64,000 nucleotides of DNA from Maea johnstoni (taxonomy: Eukaryota > Annelida > Polychaeta > Spionida > Magelonidae): positions 57,627,987 to 57,691,986 of the forward strand of contig OZ012686.1 of assembly GCA_963942565.1 (NCBI GenBank). The letters are read 5' to 3'. A program made the position numbers and the translations under genes. Numbering within the stretch: position 1 is the stretch's first letter; each line of letters begins with the position of its first letter. Below, piece after piece: positions 25,754-37,887 of the stretch. The notes under the pieces are model-generated. The model had not been told where the DNA came from and ran no database searches. It saw nothing but the letters and a program-made list of their open reading frames with translations.

Positions 25754-25884
25754 AAATGCAACATCTCTATGGGGTTACCAACTGGATTGTACCCCCAAGG
25801 GAGTTGTGTCACCCGAGAGGGTGACAAAGCTCATGAGGGGGACACAATCATGTTGGCAACACCACAGAGATGTTGCATTTGTTT
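25750..25884. mobile_element. Foldback element with 33-bp arms and a branched loop
   Basis: Arm 25750-25782 (AAACAAATGCAACATCTC...) pairs with 25852-25884 at 30 of 33 positions. The 69-nt loop holds a perfect 8-bp stem TGTCACCC/GGGTGACA with loop GAGA, and an outer TTGTGTC/GACACAA pair. It interrupts the 58-bp array. A further 12-bp inverted pair, TTTTATTATACC (about 25881) and GGTATAATAAAA (about 26304), marks the rest of the inserted DNA. Confidence 0.75.
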
Positions 25885-26308
25885 TATTATACCGAACAAA
25901 ATACCATGCAGTCTTCTGATATCCTCCACCCCCACTTCCTTAAAGCAGTCTGCTGCTTGGGGTGCTGCCATTACTGCTATTTAAGCACCCATAAAAGCTA
26001 CAATGGAGGAAGGTCAATGGTATTTTCTTCATCGTTGTTCTCAACAATAAGATAATTCCATTGTTGACGGCGGCATTCTGCTCAGGCCTTGACATACTTT
26101 TGCCAGGCGTGGGGATCTTGAAAGCATGATGTCCTCAACAATATAGGGAATCATGAAACAGTAGGTTTACAATTTACGGCTCCTTGAAAATGGGTGCCAA
26201 TACGTCGAATGGTGACCGCTGTCAAGGAACCTACAGAGACAAAGGTAGCCAACAGTTTTGACACATGGCTCTCATCCAATAGGATAAGAGAATTCTCATG
26301 TGAGGTAT
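25885..26308. other. Rest of the insertion that splits the 58-bp array
   Basis: This sequence is unrelated to the array. It is bounded by the inverted 12-mer TTTTATTATACC/GGTATAATAAAA, and the array resumes at about 26309. No coding is recognised. It is possibly a second element or part of a longer one. Confidence 0.45.
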
Positions 26309-26345
26309 AATAAAATAGAATCACGCCTACAAATAACATACAAAT

Positions 26346-27836
26346 TTGCCCTAGTATGGCTCAGTCATTACAGGTCACACCTAAAATGTGCATATTACCT
26401 TGCCTTAAGTTAGTATGAGGCAAGAATTATAATGAAAGCATGCCATCAATTAGCAAATAAACTTTCCTTTTTTGCTATGCACAGGATTTTTTTAAAGGGA
26501 TACACATGTATGCATATGGTGCTGCCTCGACATCCATCAGTTCTTGGATGCAATTTCTGGAGAGCATGCTCCTCATCTCCTAATGCCTCTCCTGGGTTCC
26601 TGCCAATTCCACATGCTGGATCCTCAGAGCTGCACACTAATGTGCAGGGCGGTTACAACGAGACCGCTAGGATGAATATGATCTGTGCAACTGCTTACAG
26701 CAAGTGTGGAACGTCAATATTATATAGCCAAATCATGCAAGTATGCCTTAGAATCCTCTCAGGGCAGAGGTTTATGGCATCTGTCACTTTCCATTGCCAA
26801 TTCCCATATCCTTGGCACAACAGCATTGCTATTAACATTCAGGCTGCAAGGGGTTATGGTATCCATTGCTTTGGATGGTGATTATATGGCCACTTTTGCA
26901 TGCATGTCTTGCCATCTACATTATTATAGTCAGGGGTTATCATGTTGGCTTAGTTGAGGGGTGTATTATCTACAACTTCATAATTAACAAATATGGTAAT
27001 CCAGATAATACGATGAGATTTTATAGCCATTCACTTAAATGTGTACTATTTGTTTTCTGTTTTGTGTCTGGGCATTATTTGGCTGTGGTCACTTCTTTTC
27101 ATTAGATTATTGCTTAAATACTTGTACCCCTCAGACAGCTCTTTTTCACACCTGTCCAAGCCATTGCATTGTCACACATTTTTGTGCCAGAACGGTCAAA
27201 TATTGCGATAGGCAAATTTAATGGGGCAGGTAAATCACCAATCTCTTGAGCAACTGCTACCATGAGACAATTGATAAAAGTTATGTACTTATGGGAGCAC
27301 CTGATAAAGGTGTTGACGCTATGATGCCACCGGAATGCAATCAGTACACTATTACATCTGTGCAATGCAAATGACAACAATAGTACTAGATCAATGGAAA
27401 TCCTGCAGGAATACTTGTATATGGTTCCACTTTCATCAGAATTCTTACTAGCCTGGTGTAGCTAGTAGCCCACCATTTTCACTAGCCCTACCAAAAATTG
27501 CTCTAGCCGTACCGAACATTTTTTAGGGCATGAATGAAATGTGTCAATACAACGAGATCTAAACAATCACATTTGCTCCAATTCGAAGCATACGCAACTG
27601 TTGCAGCACTTTTCTTGAAACTATGGAGTTTTAGCCATAACTGTTAAGATGACGACTAGCCCCAGCAGGCAACAACTCACCCTAAGCTAGCGTGCTACTA
27701 AATGTGGAACTCTGTAATAGGTTAGATAAGCACCATTAAAGTAATTAAAAATGTAGTAGTCGCTTAATAGTTGCAGGCGAGTTGAATGATCTGTTGTGAC
27801 AGGCAAAATGTAGTTAGGTATGTTAGGTTTACGCAT
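26346..27836. other. Intron 1 DNA; partial dispersed repeat
   Basis: A stretch near 27147-27215 (CTGTCCAAGCCATTGCATTG... AATATTGCGA) recurs inverted near 35760-35830. A repeat-like segment with ACTAGCCCTACC lies near 27445-27690, but its ends are unclear. The 149-codon open frame at 26432-26881 shows no family character. Confidence 0.4.
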
Positions 27837-27844
27837 CTCTAGTT

Positions 27845-28156
27845 CAGGGTCTTAGCCGATATTTAGAAACAGGGTGTCCAAATAGAGGTTTCATAGACTT
27901 TTGCGTGTCCAAAGTGTGGTACAAAATACATACTACTAATAAGATAGACCCTATACCTTTACAGATTTTGCTTTTTTAGGCCAGATACTGCTTTGTGTGT
28001 CTTATAAAAGTGACACTACAGCTTCTACATCTTCTATCTTCTAAGAAAAGCCATCTTCAGCAAATTCTGACATAAACCTTTGGGTGTCCAAACTGTCAAA
28101 AAACAGTGTTCTGCGTGTCCAATTGACACGCTGGATGCATTGCGGCTAAGCCCCTG
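27845..28156 (+). mobile_element. hAT-type MITE, diverged subfamily, 312 bp, exact 8-bp duplication
   Basis: It begins CAGGGTCTTAGCCG and ends GGCTAAGCCCCTG, with the exact duplication CTCTAGTT on both sides. It shares the ends and the CAGGGTGTCCAAA and GGGTGTCCAAA blocks with family A, but the middle is different. The perfect duplication suggests a fairly recent insertion. Confidence 0.9.
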
Positions 28157-28164
28157 CTCTAGTT

Positions 28165-30061
28165 GTAAGTATGATTTTAAACTAATATGCACAACTGAAG
28201 CCATATTGCTGTTATGGAAGTAATATGGATAATCATCTCCACAAAGTTATCCCTTGTGTGTAAAATGTAACTGACCTTAGGCTACTGTCTAAGGGATATA
28301 GGTAGGGATCATAGTTTGCGACAGGAGTTTGAAATTGTACGATAGGCATTTTGACGTTGGACAGCCCTGTTTTATCAGACTTCCTGCTTGTATGAATCAT
28401 ATGAACTTCACATGAATTTTACATGACTTGGAGTACCTAATCCCTGGTATTGTAATTTAGCCATGTTGTGCTGCTATCAACACCACATGTACTTGCATAT
28501 TCATCCTATGTCAACAGAGACCACTTTCAATCCCAGCTATTAGCCTAAGCTGACCTTCCCCTCAATGTTATCTTCTCTCACCGCAGATGTAACATACAAA
28601 CATTCCTATAATGGACATTTGACGATAGAAGCTCCCAAAGAATAGAAATGTTTCCTACAAATTATATTTACAATGTAGACTAGCCTCATTTTTATGATAG
28701 AGACGTATTCAAGAAATGTGTCCTCTTAAATTAATTCTAGAGTCTAAAATGTCCTGGAAAGCATGGATGGCCATTTATAAATATGCAGCATTGTGAAAGG
28801 ATTTATGTGGTTCCATTGCAACTAAATGATCATTTTAGATTGTTCACAGACCCAAGGGAATTTCTTCCATATCCTAGATAATTGTCTTATTGTGTTATGA
28901 TGGAAGTTATTGAAATGTCTAAAAATGTAAAAAAAATAAATTAAAAAAAACAGATAAGGAGATTGCAAAACTCCACATAGTAAGTCCACATCTCTGCCTG
29001 ATGGCCCATGTTTGAAGTGAGATTTCGAAAGCTGGCGCTACCTGGTATTACATCTCAGTGCATTGCAATCAAGCAGCATCACTATACAGTTCACTCAGGA
29101 CAGCACTTGGCGGTGGTTGTTTTGGGTGCACGTCTGAGACTGAGTCTTCAGCATTGTAAGTGCCTGTGGCTGCGGCTGATGCTGATGGATGCTTTAATCT
29201 TGTACTGACTGCGTCATCAGCTCCCGCAGAGGCTGCGGAAGTGCTTAGGTTCAATCATCTTGTTCAGACTGCAATTATGACGATAACATGGACTCAGCCA
29301 CGTGGAATGTGTGTAGACCCATAGCTAGGTGTGTGTCGCCTTCTTCTAAAGCTGGAACACAACAAAAACAGCTACTGGACCTCAGCAGGGTGTCTGGGTA
29401 TCATTTACAAATCCACAAAAAAACATGGAGATATTCTAATACTTCCAAGTTAGGAATTTAGTAGAAAATTTTCACTTTAATCTTAATTTAGTATATAATA
29501 TAGCAGTATACATTTTCTGTCTATATTCATACATACTTAATTTCATTATCTACGTGTTTCTTGAAAAATATGTGCCCAAAATATTTTATGAAATCTTGCT
29601 CATTTTGGACGTTGAGTTTAAAAGATGTTAAGGCCCTGCTTTAAACTGATGCAATGCATATGAAGGATGGGTGTAAACAACTTTTAGAGATATTAGACTT
29701 CAGTTTGTAAAGGCTACCCAATTGTAAAGGAACATAATGGTCAAACAAATATGTCTACATCATTTTGCAATTCTGCACCCTTAAAACATCAAATTCCATT
29801 TAAGTCTTATCTTCAATTGTGTACTTAGTTGAGGACCACCGATGTATGAGATATGCTTTCTTATATATTGTGGTGAGAAACCGACCAACTTATGTTGATA
29901 CTTTTGAAAATGACTTAGAGATTATGTTATACTTGGGCACAAAGTTGAAGTGTTGTTTTTTTGGTGGGAACTCATGAACATTTTTCAATCTAATATTTTC
30001 TTAAGTATTTCTTTGTCACAGAATTTCACCGATATCTTAATGGCTGCCATGTGTATACATG
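28165..30061. other. Intron 1 DNA, nothing firmly recognised
   Basis: AT-rich. A fragment near 29380-29405 (CAGCAGGGTGTCTGGGTATC) resembles the right end of MITE family A in reverse, but no full element can be traced. Confidence 0.35.
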
Positions 30062-30069
30062 GGGTAGTG

Positions 30070-30382
30070 CATGGTCTTAGCCAGCAGGGCGTCTGGGTGT
30101 CTTTTTGGACACCCAAACCCTTAAAAAGCACCCCTCAGGACACCCAAAAATTTCTGTGTGAAATTTTATAAATCTCAATCTCAAGCTTATAATTGAATTT
30201 TTTCATCTCCTTATAATTCCTATGACATTGTTTAATGATAGCATGCCTTATTTTGATGAATTTATACATGTTTATGGTTGAAATATGAGTATATTGTGAT
30301 CCCCCTTTAAAATTTGGACACCCAAAAATTTTACAACTGCCAATTTTAGGCACCCAGTTTCTAAATTATGGCTAAGACCCTG
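30070..30382 (-). mobile_element. hAT-type MITE, family A, 313 bp, exact 8-bp duplication
   Basis: It is inverted relative to the other copies: it starts CATGGTCTTAGCCAGCAGGG and ends GGCTAAGACCCTG. The exact duplication GGGTAGTG lies at 30062-30069 and 30383-30390. Confidence 0.92.
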
Positions 30383-30390
30383 GGGTAGTG

Positions 30391-33300
30391 AGTATGGTCA
30401 TCAGCCTTCGGTATGGTACAATCAATTGTACAACATACCTAAGCATCCACTAGGCCAATAGTGTTGGTTGTAGGTTGCCAACATTATTAGCTTGGCAAAG
30501 TTAATCACTGCAAACAGCAGGACAAGGCCTTGTTTAGTAGCGGTATGAAAATGAGATCAATAGTAGCTGGCCCGGACTGTAGTGAGTGTAGAATGACAGG
30601 GATCTCTGAGTCATGGAGGAGGCTGTGTGCAGGAACAGATAGAAACAGCAATGAACCATGAAACCCAAAGCCAATAAATATACCAATCCCATTAGCCACT
30701 TGCCAGAAAAATATATTGCCTTGAAAGGCAATAAAATATCTGTGATTCATACACTGATTTTCCCACTTAGTTGGTCTTGACCCTGCTTTTGCACTCAGAG
30801 TGTCCAGGATTTCTGACGGAATGTTTCTGTAAATAATTTTCTCACTGTGGCAGTCTTGACCAAGCATTTATATTTAGAATGCTTAGGTTATCAGATGATA
30901 TCTCAAAAATTACAGTAGCTTGTATATAATCAAAGAAAGATTTCAGATTTAGAAGGAAACAATTGTTTGTTGTTCAAATCCACGGTGGCATTATGACCTT
31001 TCTGTACTTATGTCAACCCATTTTGGTTTTCATGACACTTAACCCATGCATACAAGTATTGCTTGACAGGTGTCATTTCGTACTAGTTACCTTACTTCGT
31101 AAGGAGTGCACAGGTATGAATATTGAGTGTGTTAGAATTTGTTCATTAAAGTCTTTTAGTATTTAGAATTTATTTAGTATTTTCCCTATTCATATATAAA
31201 CAAAATATGCATGCATTGGGGATATCCTAGAGTTGAATGAGTTGTTGATTATTTATTGTAATGACCATTTTAGCTTTACTATTTCATTTGCAGGTAAAAA
31301 ACTGCTTGTTTTAAAAGCAAATGATGTAGGAATTTAAAAGAAGCGTCATTTCTACTTAATTTTTGTGTAGAAGCAATTCCATTTTGTGAACAGCAATCTA
31401 GTGTTTATTTCTTGTGAATGATGTAAGTTTATTGCCCATGCTGAAGAGTATGTAGACTTTATTGCCCATTACCAGTCTAGAGCGGCCGTGTTGGTCCATA
31501 ACGGTCTAGGCGAGCTGAATGCCGGGGGTATAGATAGACTGATTGAATACTAGTGGACTGCGGGGTTCATAAATCTCATGATTCTAAGTCCATTTTCTCA
31601 TTGATTGGATTCAGTGGATAGTCTTCATGCTCAACTTATGGCCTCTTTATGGAACCCTGCCCCATAAAAGCTAGAAATAGAAACTAGACAACAATGCCTT
31701 GTTTTCACCGGACTCCATAATGGAAAATTGGATTTTCTTCTTCTTAGCCAGACAATTGAGAAATAACTGAAATTAGGGAGAGTTTGTACTTGCGTTTGTC
31801 TGCATGTTACTATTTCTCCATGGCAACAGAGAGGGAAACTATGAAATATGCGATAACTAGATAGTGTTCACACTTTCATTGTGGGCGTTCAGAACTAATT
31901 TGTTGCTGTAATTCATTTTATGTAGGTATACCACTTTGTATTGAGCTTAGCAAATAGATTTGGAAAGATGCATAATGTCTAAATGGTTTATCCAAAATCT
32001 ATTCTTGAAATTGATACATATTTGTCTTATAGCGGTGCATAATTTACTTGCTTTACAATTCTATACATGCTATATTTCTTTTGTGGAAGTATTTCTTCCT
32101 CTTCTGAAATATGACATCCACAATCTAATAATTTTCTATTTTGAACTCCTAATTTCGAAAACCTTGCTGAGACCCAGTATTGTTTTTTTACCACAGTAAG
32201 ATATTGAGGCACCATATCCATGGATTATCTATAGAGCCTTTTGTTTGATGTTGATGGCCTGCCTAACAAACCTTGTGTGCGGAATTCTGATTCGCCACCT
32301 TCTTGGGTGTGTAAATGGTCCGTGGAGAGGCCTGGTTATTCAACCTTACTGAACAACATCTTTGTAGCAGCATCAAGCTTCATCAAAAATGCATGGCGGA
32401 GCAGCAATGGTATTTGTCTGATAAGGAATCTCAGCTTATGAGGTATTGAGTGGGCCTCCTACTCTAGTGCTGCAGTCTTGAAGGAAACAAACGTGTGCGT
32501 ATAAAAGAGCAGAATTGCCGTTTCATATTGTTTATGTCTAGCCAATGGGCTATAATGACCCTAGTCATTCAGATATCTGGACAGTATCATGTGACATTAA
32601 AGGTCATGGTTCTTGGGTTCAGAACTAAAATCTCAGAAAAGGAAAGTCCCTCTGGCCCTTCCAAATGCCAATCTAAGGGCTAAATTAGAAATCATGTGCC
32701 TTCAACCCATTGCCAATTCAACATCTACATAAACTTCTCCATGCAGTGTAATATGATACAGGGTAAGGCCATAGAAATTGCATGCACTTAGTCCATCTTT
32801 CCTAGGATTCATGTGTATTCCAAATAATGGGGGTCTGATTTAAGAGCTGTCTTTTTCAATGTTCCCAGCGAGGTAGGTGCTTGTATGAATTCACTAAATT
32901 GTCTGGTTCCAAGACATAGGTTGAACACAGTGAATACCCATACTTATCTTAGAGTAAAGCTCAGTTGTATGCAAGTGACAGTCAGTGTTGGACAAACTGA
33001 TTTGTGTAGATTAGGAGCCAGAATGTCTATCCTGGATGTTTCAATTTAGTCTTAAAATAAGGCTAGCCAGTGTGTTTGTGGACAGCAGCTAATCTAGCTT
33101 CTCTTCACCTACAAGTATTCAATCTTTATTTGGCAACTTTCTGGGTTTCTACCCCATGGGAAGGAGATGAATGCCAGTGTAGGTTTTAATGTTTGAAGTG
33201 CTGAGCTGGAAAAGGCAGTAGGTCATAATTGCTTGTGAATAGCACTTACTGCCTCCTTCATACAACCTTCTCCCAGTCTTGATTAGTCTGCTTCCCTCTT

Positions 33301-34102
33301 GGCCGAGGATGGAGAAAGATGGCTGAGCTTGCTACTAATCCAGTCAGAGAACTAGGCTTTTGTTACATGCTCAGTGCACCTACTTTGGCGGACAATAAAG
33401 TGAAAATATTTGGTTTGTACAGATTTTGAAAAAGATAATTGAATGAATATTTGTTCTAAATTTTTCACTAAATGTTTCCTTTAATTTTTTCCACGTTTGG
33501 GTATTGTGTGAATATATACTTTGCTGATTAGCTCATAGCTAAGAACGCAGCCTTAGCCTGCAGCGTGTCTGATCAGCATCTGGACACCCAGATTGATGAT
33601 AGATATGCACCATGATGAATGCTCGGATGATTTATTGAAAGCTTGATTAATGCATTTTGACGCAATAAACAATTAATCCTGCCTCAGATAGTAATCTTGA
33701 TTGTGGCGCATCCTTACCTAAACTAAAAATGTGTAACAACTGCAATAAAACGTATACATCTGCCGTCAAAATATGTTCCAAAACAAGTCACTATGAACAT
33801 GGTAGGCTCAATTTAATCAAGGCAGAGTTGTTCTGATTTTAATATAAGATAATACATAGCGCACACCAAAAGGCATGCTTCTTTAGGAAAGAACCATTTG
33901 GTGCATTTATTCTGCCTATGTTGTCTACTGACACCAAAAGTACAAGGGTCTACTGAATTGTCCTAATAAGTGTTGATAAAAAGTCATGAATGCAAGGGAA
34001 CTAGGGAAGTGCCATTCTTAATTAGTACTTTCATTAAATCATTAAACCATCTCTTCACCCCTAATTTCAATCAGCGCTGTATTGTGTCTAGCTTTTAAGT
34101 GT
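30391..34102. other. Intron 1 DNA with one X-box-like site
   Basis: No gene is recognised; the 120-codon minus-strand frame at 30505-30867 shows no family character. TTCTCCATGGCAAC at 31814-31827 is X-box-like. CTTAACCCATGCAT near 31039 belongs to a scattered motif family. Confidence 0.35.
31814..31827 (-). promoter_or_regulatory. RFX X-box-like site (one strong half)
   Basis: Read on the minus strand it is GTTGCCATGGAGAA. The first half matches the X-box consensus (GTNRCC, short spacer, RGNAAC) well and the second half is weak. Confidence 0.4.
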
Positions 34103-34640
34103 GTTTAGTTCGTGCACTTAGTGGCAATATGAGAACCTGGCAATGGTTTGACATTATTGTATTGTTATTCCAGTGTTTCTAGTGAGGAAGAAGTTCGTCC
34201 AATGATAGTTCGAGTTTAAGATACTGTATATGTCAAGTATTTTCATGTTGTTTTGCACTTATTGGCGATGAGGGAGAGTATTTTGCTATAAAGTACTGTT
34301 TGCACAAGAGCGAGGTCTGTCATGAGGTTCCTCATTGAGTGTTCCCATGTGCTTTTGTTCATGCACTTATTGGCAAGGAATAGGGAGATGTTATTCTAGA
34401 GAAGTGTTTCTGGGTAGAACAGTTTTGTCTGTAGGGTATGTTTGTGGTCCCACATTGACCATTTCAATGTTGTGTTATCTGCACTAGCTCTTTCATGCTA
34501 TATGCAAGGGATAGTACTGAGTGTTACTAGAGTAGGTCAGGGTTTCCCATAAGTGAATTTATGATTCAACATTGAGCATAGTTCATGCAAGGTTATTGGC
34601 TTTGGCAAGTGGTGCAATATTGCTTGAGAAGTGTTTCTAT
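34103..34640. repeat. Degenerate tandem array, about 110-130-bp unit
   Basis: Landmarks recur four to five times: TTCGTGCACTTAGTGGCAAT, TTTTGCACTTATTGGCGATG, TTCATGCACTTATTGGCAAG, TTCATGCTATATGCAAGG and TTCATGCAAGGTTATTGGC, each followed by an AGAAGTGTTTCT-type block and a CATTGA block. Confidence 0.65.
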
Positions 34641-34905
34641 TATAGGAGTATAATAGAACATAGTTATCTGTCCCAACCACGTTCCTAAATGTAGCGCCCT
34701 GAAAATCAGGTTTATTTTGTCTTTGTGGCAGGGCTAACCAAAGTCAAAGTGCCTGTCGAGCAAATTGAAACTTCTGTTGCAAAATAACATTTCTACCAGT
34801 TAATATTTTCGGCCAGGGTTAGTGCATAACGAGTATCCAAGTCGACTAAATAGAAACTATGTTGTACATTAACATGCACACATGTACCATTATTTACACA
34901 GGTTA

Positions 34906-35370
34906 GGCCACTCCAATTTAATTACTTGTCTTACGAGCTTTTTTTGGAAAAAAAATCCTGTCAGACTCCAAAAAAAAAGAAAAAAAAGTCATCTTTGGTG
35001 TCTTACGGACGAAAGTGGTTTTGAAATTTTCTGTCAGACTCAAAAAAAAAAAAAAAAAAGTGCAAGTTTTAAGAATATTCTTTGTAAGTGTGATTCAATC
35101 AACTACAGGAAGCTATCATTGCTGTAGTAGAGCCTCAGGCTTGAGGAGGTATACCTCCCACCTTTCAGGTTACAGGGATTAATAGATCGATTGATTTTAT
35201 TTAGTTGTGAATAGGCTGGTAGAAATATATCGCTACCAGTCCTAGTCGTCAGACTCTTAAAAAAAAAAAAAAATTAAAAAAGTCACATTTTTCAACTTTT
35301 TTTTTTATTCCAAAATGGCTCAATTCCTACCTCCTGAGCACGTAAGACAAGTAAATAAATTGGAGTGGCC
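34906..35370. mobile_element. Non-autonomous TIR element, 465 bp, TTA duplication (PIF/Harbinger-like)
   Basis: The left end begins GGCCACTCCAATTTAATTAC and continues TTGTCTTACG. The right end is its near-perfect complement. TTA lies at 34903-34905 and 35371-35373. A 3-bp TWA duplication is typical of PIF/Harbinger elements. The inside carries three A-rich tracts, each next to a GTCAGACTC block. No transposase is seen. Confidence 0.82.
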
Positions 35371-35373
35371 TTA

Positions 35374-37565
35374 CTGATGTTTTAAAGCTATTAATAGAAC
35401 AATTTTTAGTTCTATAGCCTTATTCTTCAAGAGTCTCAACTGCTTAAGTTTTAGAGAAAATCAGATTTATATGCCCTTTACATGGAGAAAAGGTGGGAGG
35501 CTTGTTTGACATAAAGTCGATTTATTAATTTACTTCAATGATGCTTATGAAAACCACTGACCAGTTGTAACAGCATTCCGCTTCAACAGATATAATTTCA
35601 ATCATCATTGCTTGCTGAGTACAGGTCACCAATTGCATTCCAGGTGTAGGGGATTGATAATCCATGTCCAGCATCAAACCTGCTTGTTGTCAGCATGAAG
35701 TGCTCCCATGAGCGTTTACGTTTATCGATAGAATCATGGAAGCAATCCGGCTTGTCGCATTAAGTTTTAGTGTCGCAATATTTATCACTTATGGCACAAA
35801 ATGTGTGACAATGTGACAGCTTGGACAGGTTGGTGTGGGGATGTAAGAATTGAAGTCCTATTTTACTCTATAATGTATATAACCTTAACATGTCATATAT
35901 TAATCTTTACCTCAGACCTGGGGCTAACACGTATAACTGAAATGGTCTTATATATGTATATATCAAATGAGGGAGATTTGAGCTCCCCTTGACTAGTTTG
36001 CCTGACCGTTAGTGAACTTAATTGTAAAAAGACATGAAATATATGTTGGTGTTGTTTTGGTTTTGTCAGCGCGTTGGGTGACCCTATCCATGTATGTGGT
36101 AATATAGTACCATGTGTCCACTTGAAGTCCATCAGTGTTGTTTATACACCTCTCTGTGTTGCTGCGCTGCAGTGGGCCTGGCTGTTGAGGGATGATATTG
36201 TTGTATGGTAGTGTTCCCAGCGCAGTGAATTATTCAAGCCTTCCTTCGCCTGCAGTATCGCAGTCCCTTGCCGCCCCTCATTTGTCTTCCCTACGCCAAC
36301 ACTCTAGTGCCGCAGGCTAGGGCCAGATCAACTCCTCAAGAGAGAAATTACCTTTGTTTATGTGCGAGTGTTTTCAATTTTTTCAACACTTGAGGCAGAG
36401 TAAGATGTCACCAGTTACTTGATATAAGCTGGTGATTTTCCCTTGTTATTAGGTATTTTTTATATGTGAGTGTTTTCCATACCAATCATTAGGGGAATTC
36501 TTTTCACTTTTTTAGGCATATAAACTGTCACTAGTGACTTGGTATTGGTTCAAAACATGTCTTCTTGGCAAAGAGACCATGCTCTGTGCACCTTACATGG
36601 CCATATATGATACAGTAGCAAGACCACTTGTGGTCGGTTGCTGCCAGTTCTGGCTGGATACCTTTGCTGGTGTATCTGTATTGCCACCACAGCGTCTCAT
36701 CTGGCTGCCTCTGAGCAGCAGCAGCAGCAGCAGCAGTGCGAAAAGCCAGCAGACTCTGTATTGTCATCATTACGAGAGTTTTGAATGGCCTGGCGATATC
36801 TTCATGGAGTAATTCTGCGTTGAGTGGGGTTAGCGCCCCACTCACTTTATCTTAATGAGAATATCATGTGATATAGTTGCTGTTTTGACCCGGCCAGGCT
36901 AATATACTGATACGGCTGCAATGGCTCTGGCAGTAACTGATCGCTGCCTTAGAAAAGGTAATCTGAATTCTGCATACAAATATTGGCCACATTACTCTAA
37001 GTCATTTTCTTATCTTACCCCAATAATGCCTGTAGCACCCCAAAAAACTGACTATTATGGTAATATCTTTGTGAACAAGGTATTTTTCTGAAAATGAGTG
37101 GAGAAATGATGCCCTGAACCCAACCTACCACTTCTTTTCAAATTATTCATGAATAAAGGCTTTACTTAGAATCTAGAACAGCATGTATAAGACATCAGGA
37201 AAAGCTAGTAATTCCCTCCTAGAACTGAGTAAGTTCTTGGTATACACGCCAGGCGTTCTACATCGTTATACAGTGCTTGGTGTGAAACTGATTGCTAGAC
37301 AATTGAATAACATTGTCCAGTGTTAACCTATATTACAGCCTAGCATAATGGGATTCATAACCTATCACATAGTTGGAACAATTTTGTAGGTGACAGCCTG
37401 TATTGTATGGTTACCAAAAACCATAGCATGGAAAGAACACTGTTCATGATCAGACACAATAAAATATCTAGTCGCAACTTGTAATGTTGGTGAGGTTTAT
37501 GTTGAGGATATTTGAGGTTTATGTGGAGGATATTAAAGCATAAGATTAAGTCATGTGATGCGAAA
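35374..37565. other. Intron 1 DNA with a CAG run
   Basis: An AGC/CAG microsatellite of about seven repeats lies at 36714-36736. The segment near 35760-35830 is the inverted partner of 27147-27215. No gene is recognised. Confidence 0.4.
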
Positions 37566-37887
37566 CAGGGTCTTAGCCAGGATTTGGAAGCCATATGCCC
37601 AAAATTGGCAATTGTAAAATTTTGTAGTGTCCTATTTTTCAAGGGTGAACAAAATATACTCAGATTACAAAAATAAACGTCTATTTAATTATTGAAATAA
37701 GGCATAATATCCTTATACAATGTTATGGGAATTATATTGAGGTTGAAAAACCTCAATTATATGCTTGAAATTGACATCTTAAGAAATGACCCACAGGAAT
37801 ATTTGGGTGTCCTGAGGGGTGATTGACTGATTTCTGAAGGTTTGGTTGTCGAAAAGACACCCAGACGCCCAGGTGGCTGAGACTATG
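37566..37887 (+). mobile_element. hAT-type MITE, family A, 322 bp, diverged
   Basis: It begins CAGGGTCTTAGCCAGGATTT and ends GGCTGAGACTATG. The body matches family A (AAAATTGGCAATTGTAAAAT, GGTTTGGTTGTC, ACACCCAGACGCCC). The target duplication has decayed. Confidence 0.85.

Noticed and set aside
26432-26881. 149-codon open frame on the plus strand
   Set aside because: No recognisable family, no splice context, overlapping frames of similar quality, and low-quality composition. Likely chance.
27445-27690. Possible further hAT-like element with ACTAGCCCTACC blocks
   Set aside because: I could not find paired ends or a target duplication.
30505-30867. 120-codon open frame on the minus strand
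   Set aside because: No domain character and no supporting signals; lies in repeat-rich intron DNA.
31476-31488. TCTAGAGCGGCCG resembling a cloning polylinker
   Set aside because: The flanking sequence does not continue as vector; a 13-base coincidence is more likely.
36714-36736. CAG run as a coding polyglutamine or polyserine tract
   Set aside because: The surrounding frames are short and unspliced; treated as a microsatellite.
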